From Sphaeroforma sirkka (Eukaryota > Opisthokonta > Ichthyosporea > Ichthyophonida), in contig LUCW03001977.1 of the NCBI GenBank assembly GCA_001586965.3, forward strand, positions 1-22,500: a stretch of DNA of 22,500 nt. The letters run 5' to 3'. Positions 19,601 to 22,500 of the stretch are shown here, one piece after another (the stretch's first letter is position 1; every line of letters begins with the position of its first letter). The notes below the pieces were generated by a model. That model searched no databases and was not told the DNA's origin. It saw only the letters and a program-made list of their open reading frames with translations. Both the position numbers and the translations under genes were made by a program.

Positions 19601-21089
19601 CATCTTCATGTCTTTGACATGTTAGTTGATGCCTACATCCGTTGCAGGCAGACCGTGTTGTGCCTTGTATGACAACTTATTCATCACCAGAACTCTATAC
19701 GCTGATATTGCCCTCAAAATATGATGCATCATTTTACTTGTACGTTAGGCGTGTGAGACTGCACTCCTATCTCAGGCTCGATTGACATCTATGCGTTGGG
19801 AATGGGAGGCTGTGGGCTGTCCCTACTTGCAGTCACGTATCGGCATTCATACAGGCGATGCCATTGTCGGTATGTCTTTAGTTCTGTGAGGTGGTCCTCT
19901 AATATATTATTTTCGATTAAGATACTCTTTTGAGGAAAGTTAGAAAGCTTTAGTTTGTCATTTCGTTGGCCTCACTACCTCTCATCGAACCTGGGCAACC
20001 GACTACAACAGATAATCTCAAATCACGACTCCGTGAAAATTTGAGTCCTAACCTGTTAATACCCCGCACTTACGCTGATGCTTTATGCAGGTAATTTCGG
20101 TAGTGCAGATCGATTGAATTATACCGCCCTGGGGGACAGTGTAAATCTGGCCTCTCGACTGCAAGGACTGAATGACATGTACGGCACTGATATAATTATT
20201 TCGGCGGAAACTCAAGCGCTCGTGAGTGAGAGCTTTGTTTGTCGCCCTCTAGATGTTGTCGCTGTCAAGGTATTTCGAATTATGAAGTTGATAAATGTCA
20301 GGAGATTTAGAACTCTTTCATGCAAAAATTAGATAGTAGCGCTCTGATGCCGCTCTTACCATTGTCGAGGGTAAACTGGGCGAATGGAGACGCATAGATT
20401 ATCCGACGACCTATCTGTCACATGCGCTATACATCATTATCATACTATAATGTATCTACCTATTGTCGTGATACAATCGAGGCAGTCCACTACGACCAGA
20501 GTATGTCTTAGACTAAACGTTATGTTTCCTATTGTAGGGTCGCCAACAACCGATATGGGTTTACGAGCTCGTCGCCCACCGAGACGCTGTCACTCCCGAG
20601 CAAGCTGATGGGGTAGCACTGTTTTCAGATGCTTTCGCACGGTAGGTACATACAGCGCAAGCAACTTGGTACTATCGTCGCGTACCTAATACTTTGTTTT
20701 TAGTTTCCGCTGGAGAAACTTCATAATTTTCGTACCTTGGTAGCATCCTGCTTTCTTTTAAAGCACAATAAGACCGTTTGTGTCGTATATTTTGCTGGTA
20801 GATATGGTGCTGATTTATCATTATATCGGTCGTCACTATGAAACAAATGTTAGGGTTTGCAATTATGCGAGTTCGTTCAGATTTTTAATTCAAAGTGCTT
20901 TCTCTTGTGATGTATGTATCTTGCAACGTAAACAGATACCAAACCCAAGACTTGGATGCAGCCGCGGAGCTTTTCGGCAGATACATCAAGGAGTTTAACT
21001 TGACAGACAAGGCGGCAAATATGCATTTAAGAACGTGTCTAAATGCCCCCGAAGGATTCCAGGGCTTCAGAGTGATGACGACGAAGTGA
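8504..21089 (+). CDS. transmembrane dCACHE receptor adenylyl cyclase, class III, about 23 exons
   Basis: It converts ATP to cAMP and probably does so in response to an extracellular ligand. Predicted exons: 8504-8752, 9845-10005, 10368-10500, 10826-11037, 11205-11378, 11889-12034, 13154-13308, 13526-13669, 14143-14367, 14681-14798, 15232-15359, 16053-16201, 16434-16513, 16634-16756, 17193-17392, 17779-18051, 18394-18456, 18874-19030, 19444-19568, 19749-19869, 20091-20269, 20538-20641, 20936-21089. Total 3,573 coding bases, about 1,190 residues. Every intron is GT-AG and phases match at the junctions; only the left edge of exon 4 is doubtful. Order: cytoplasmic N-terminus (1-~474), helix 1 (~475-497), dCACHE (~505-825), helix 2 (~833-858), HAMP-like linker, cyclase domain (~912-1115), short tail. 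The start ATG has A at -3 and an in-frame TGA at 8477-8479. The domain order from helix 1 on is typical of bacterial receptor cyclases and less usual in eukaryotes. Confidence 0.92.
8753..9844 (+). other. intron 1
   Basis: It has a strong GTAAGT donor and a CCTACAG acceptor. It is among the two longest introns of the gene. Several short open frames occur but none looks like protein and none is needed to keep phase. A 14-base near-duplication (GTTACCTCAGAGGT / GTTACCTCAGAAGC) lies at about 9228-9255. Nothing else is visible. Confidence 0.75.
12035..13153 (+). other. intron 6
   Basis: It has a GTATGT donor and a TTCAG acceptor, and exons 6 and 7 join in phase across it to give NRELAATP. It is the longest intron. 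The left half is rich in alternating TACATATGT-like words, with a loose two-copy repeat around 12070-12130. I see no exon, RNA gene or transposon inside it. Confidence 0.7.
14143..14367 (+). CDS. cyclase exon 9: first transmembrane helix
   Basis: The exon encodes 75 residues. DWEDPRIYLRKLISLE is followed by a hydrophobic run LFIIITLCQILFATLIVTVI (14194-14253), which is long enough to span a membrane. An amphipathic stretch (SSAEMVSKEVRSSIIDEL) follows, the usual start of the long N-terminal helix of a double-CACHE domain. The CTACAG acceptor and the GTATGC donor are both phase 0. Confidence 0.88.
14681..17392 (+). CDS. cyclase exons 10-15: extracellular double-CACHE (dCACHE) sensor
   Basis: These exons encode most of the region between the two membrane helices. 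Exon 12 ends in YNPVARP and exon 13 begins with the rest of W-Y-IKA, so the spliced motif is Y-x4-R-x-W-Y, the ligand-pocket signature of dCACHE_1 domains. Exon 14 follows with GITAALRFPRN and EFVTAADVALAGLDEKL, the usual strand and Asp-bearing helix that close the distal module. Exon 15 begins the membrane-proximal module (GYIWEADTYWLVASSLAAPI). Six N-x-S/T sites (NIS, NGS, two NFS, NMT, NQT) and two close cysteine pairs fit a secreted, glycosylated and disulfide-bonded location. All junctions keep phase. Confidence 0.88.
15435..15868 (+). repeat. 45-base minisatellite in intron 11, about ten units
   Basis: Contiguous units follow the pattern AAGGAATAGTATATATTGAG + TTGTCGTTGC + ATATAAATATACATC, 45 bases each, with one or two shortened units. 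Units 4-5 and 6-7 form a duplicated 90-base pair, alternating TATATATTGAG...TTGTCG with TATACATTGAG...TTGTTG. As 45 is a multiple of three, frames stay open on both strands and give false repeat peptides. It lies inside the intron between exons 11 and 12, both parts of the sensor domain. Confidence 0.95.
16206..16346 (+). repeat. degenerate 29-base tandem repeat in intron 12
   Basis: Units resembling TACTTTTGGGTCATGTGTCC + ATGTCTGAC occur at 16258-16286 and 16287-16315. More diverged copies lie at 16206-16237 and 16316-16346. They begin just after the exon 12 donor at 16202. Confidence 0.75.
17779..18456 (+). CDS. cyclase exons 16-17: end of sensor, second transmembrane helix, HAMP-like linker
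   Basis: Exon 16 closes the dCACHE fold with LNWVVTVVIPNEDFL, the usual W.hhh.hP..dF ending. A hydrophobic run MLIVCVIVALADTVLTVLLT and ILVV follows (17878-17949) and spans the membrane. SSITGKLTQATKQLANFSR and the exon 17 helix EICRIYEALVAMRLSLRSF match the two helices of a HAMP-like signal linker, with Glu at the start of the second as usual. The exon 16 donor is GTTCGT and the exon 17 donor GTGACT, both weaker than the gene's typical GTATGT. Confidence 0.88.
18874..20641 (+). CDS. cyclase exons 18-22: class III adenylyl cyclase catalytic domain
   Basis: The first metal-binding Asp is in FFSDIAGFS (about residue 943). The second is in DKFIGDHIMALWNAP (Asp about 987), and the Lys of DKF (about 983) is the adenine-selecting residue. 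RIGIHTGDAIVGNFGS follows, and NYTALGDSVNLASRL carries Thr (about 1057) at the second base-selecting position plus the transition-state Asn (1064) and Arg (1068). The Lys/Thr pair marks class IIIb, a group that includes bicarbonate-responsive enzymes. IWVYELVAHRD closes the domain. Class III cyclases act as dimers, so the single domain implies a homodimer. His follows the second Asp where Ala is usual. Exons and phases join without gaps. Confidence 0.95.
20936..21089 (+). CDS. cyclase exon 23: C-terminal tail and stop
   Basis: The exon encodes an amphipathic helical stretch (QDLDAAAELFGRYIKEF) and ends with PEGFQGFRVMTTK followed by TGA at 21087-21089. Many bacterial-type class III cyclases end in a similar A...F...... 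tail closing on a P..W.G...L..K-like motif, which supports this stop as the main one. The CG of exon 22 and the first base of this exon complete an Arg codon. Confidence 0.88.
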
Positions 21090-21124
21090 TTGGGCGAATC
21101 AATTCTGATCAATATGTACTGTAG

Positions 21125-21495
21125 GTCCTAGCTTACCTAGATGCAAGTGCTGAATTCATACAGAGGAATTCGGAGAGCGAAGGAGTTAGTGAAAGGCTTA
21201 CAGACACCGCTCGCTCTAACATTGTGCACAGGTAGATCTGAGCAGAACGACATGGTTTGTGCATGTCTGGGCCAATCCATTTGCAGTCACGCATCCAGAG
21301 ATGTGTCCTCTCTGTAACGACGATAGTTTTTAGACGCAGAGTGCTGTTTCGGTGTATGATCAATACTATCCGAAAGGTTGCAAAGCCGATATAGAGGCCA
21401 CACGCGATTCAGATACTTCCAAACAGATTGGTGCGAACTTGGAGCACGCATTACGTAGCTTAGTATTTAATTCCGCGCAACATGTAGTGAAGTAA
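21125..21495 (+). other. two exon-like segments after the cyclase stop
   Basis: Segment A (21125-21231) is preceded by GTAG and followed by GTAGAT. It reads openly as VLAYLDASAEFIQRNSESEG and onward. Segment B (21342-21495) follows a GCAGAG acceptor and ends in TAA after HALRSLVFNSAQHVVK. The 2-base carry of A matches the 1-base start of B. They could be alternative 3' exons of the cyclase or part of another transcript. No family is recognisable and the segments are short enough to be chance. Confidence 0.3.
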
Positions 21496-22500
21496 CGCGC
21501 GTTAGCTCATGCTTCGTCTTTGAGATGAATCGACGCGCAATATAGGGGCGGCTTGTGGATGAGACTGGCGTTGTGAATTTACACACACCATTCTATAATT
21601 CGCAAAAAAAAAAAAAAACATCCACTAAGAGCCAAGTATGCTCATATATCCGTGCTTCCTGCACAAACTTTGCGTACTCTCACTGACGTGCGTCTACGCT
21701 GTCGCAACATGCGAGTTCCACTTCTCGTTGCGAATATAAAGAAGGTCAGTATGCGTGGCTTGTATTACACACGTGGCAGGATTGTTTCACCCCACAGCAT
21801 CTTTAAAGTACGAAGACCCTCATTCACCAGGTGTGTGGTATGGCCTCGCCAATACACCTACGAGCGAGAACAAATAATTATATATCATTGGCATAGAGTA
21901 CGGGTATATAGCAGGCGCAAGCTACCATGCGGTATCGTACAATCGCATTGCGATAATACTTGGGCAGTGAGTCAGAGGACGGTTCAAACTCGTCACCACA
22001 CGCTGATGCGCGTAGTGATCAATGTGGTTATTGGAAGATTATAATTAGGACAATTACTGCTAGCTTGAACCACAGGGCTTTGGACCCAAACTAGGATGAT
22101 TGAAGTTAATATAGGGTTTTAGAAGTTAGTCATCCAACTTTTCTAATACTGCGGCGATCTCATTTAAGCTAGCATATCCGTTCACACCATATGAGGACGT
22201 GACATCAACGGATTTAGTTGTTCGTAATCACCCAGATTCGAATAGTAATAATAAAATCGTTGTTTGATTTGACACTTGATTTTAATAATATCTGATTCGG
22301 ACACTGCCTAACCAACTTGTCACTGCTCTTGCCCGGTTGGGTTTCTACAAAACTACCGGCTGAGTGTCAGAACTTTCGATGTTATCCGCACGTTCAGCAC
22401 TGTAGCACGCTGGTACAGTACACATCCATGACGGCCAGGCAGCATATGCTAAAACAAGCAATTGTTTGCCCAAGAATAGCTAAGCTACCAACATTCCAAA
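21496..22500. other. downstream region without a recognisable gene
   Basis: A run of 15 A lies at 21604-21618. An open frame of about 130 codons lies at 21652-22044 but has no ATG at its head and an unconvincing, Arg-rich composition. An AATAAA occurs at 22250-22255 within an AT-rich stretch. I see no domain, RNA gene or repeat on either strand. Confidence 0.5.

Noticed and set aside
21652-22044. 130-codon open frame downstream of the cyclase
   Set aside because: It has no ATG at its start, is rich in Arg, His and Val without a recognisable pattern and shows no neighbouring gene structure. It is kept as unassigned DNA.

Overview
The window is eukaryotic. Its right two thirds hold one gene split into about 23 exons, all with GT-AG introns (donors mostly GTATGT-like, lengths from about 120 to 1,100 bases). 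Its left third is an LTR retrotransposon of the Ty3/gypsy kind. Nothing bacterial is present. An intron-rich, moderately AT-rich genome carrying a receptor-type class III cyclase fits a protist, perhaps a unicellular relative of animals such as an ichthyosporean. That placement is a weak inference.

Positions 1-7552 hold the retrotransposon, on the + strand. The left LTR lacks its first ~130 bases because the window starts inside it. Between the LTRs come gag with a Cys/His-rich segment, protease, reverse transcriptase (YLDD), RNase H, an adenine-methyltransferase-like domain of the kind known from DIRS elements, integrase, a GPY/F-type module and a chromodomain-like tail. The two LTRs differ at only 3 of 464 comparable positions, so the insertion looks young, yet the coding region is broken in about ten places. 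A tRNA-Thr-like sequence with Pol III A and B boxes and a T-run lies antisense inside gag. The right LTR ends with a 27-base tandem duplication of its terminus.

Positions 7553-8503 are intergenic. Positions 8504-21089 hold a transmembrane adenylyl cyclase of about 1,190 residues: a long cytoplasmic N-terminus with no domain I recognise, a first membrane helix, an extracellular double-CACHE sensor with a YNPVARPWY motif, a second membrane helix, a HAMP-like linker and a class III cyclase domain with every catalytic residue I can check. All but one of the exon joins keep the reading phase exactly. The exception is the left edge of exon 4. Intron 11 carries a 45-base minisatellite of about ten units, and intron 12 a small degenerate 29-base repeat.

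Positions 21090-22500 have no gene I can name. Two phase-compatible exon-like segments just after the cyclase stop may be an alternative C-terminus or belong to another transcript. The most interesting host observation is a eukaryotic dCACHE receptor-cyclase that could sense a small molecule, possibly an amino acid, and make cAMP directly. The most interesting element observations are the antisense tRNA-like insert and the methyltransferase-like domain between RNase H and integrase.
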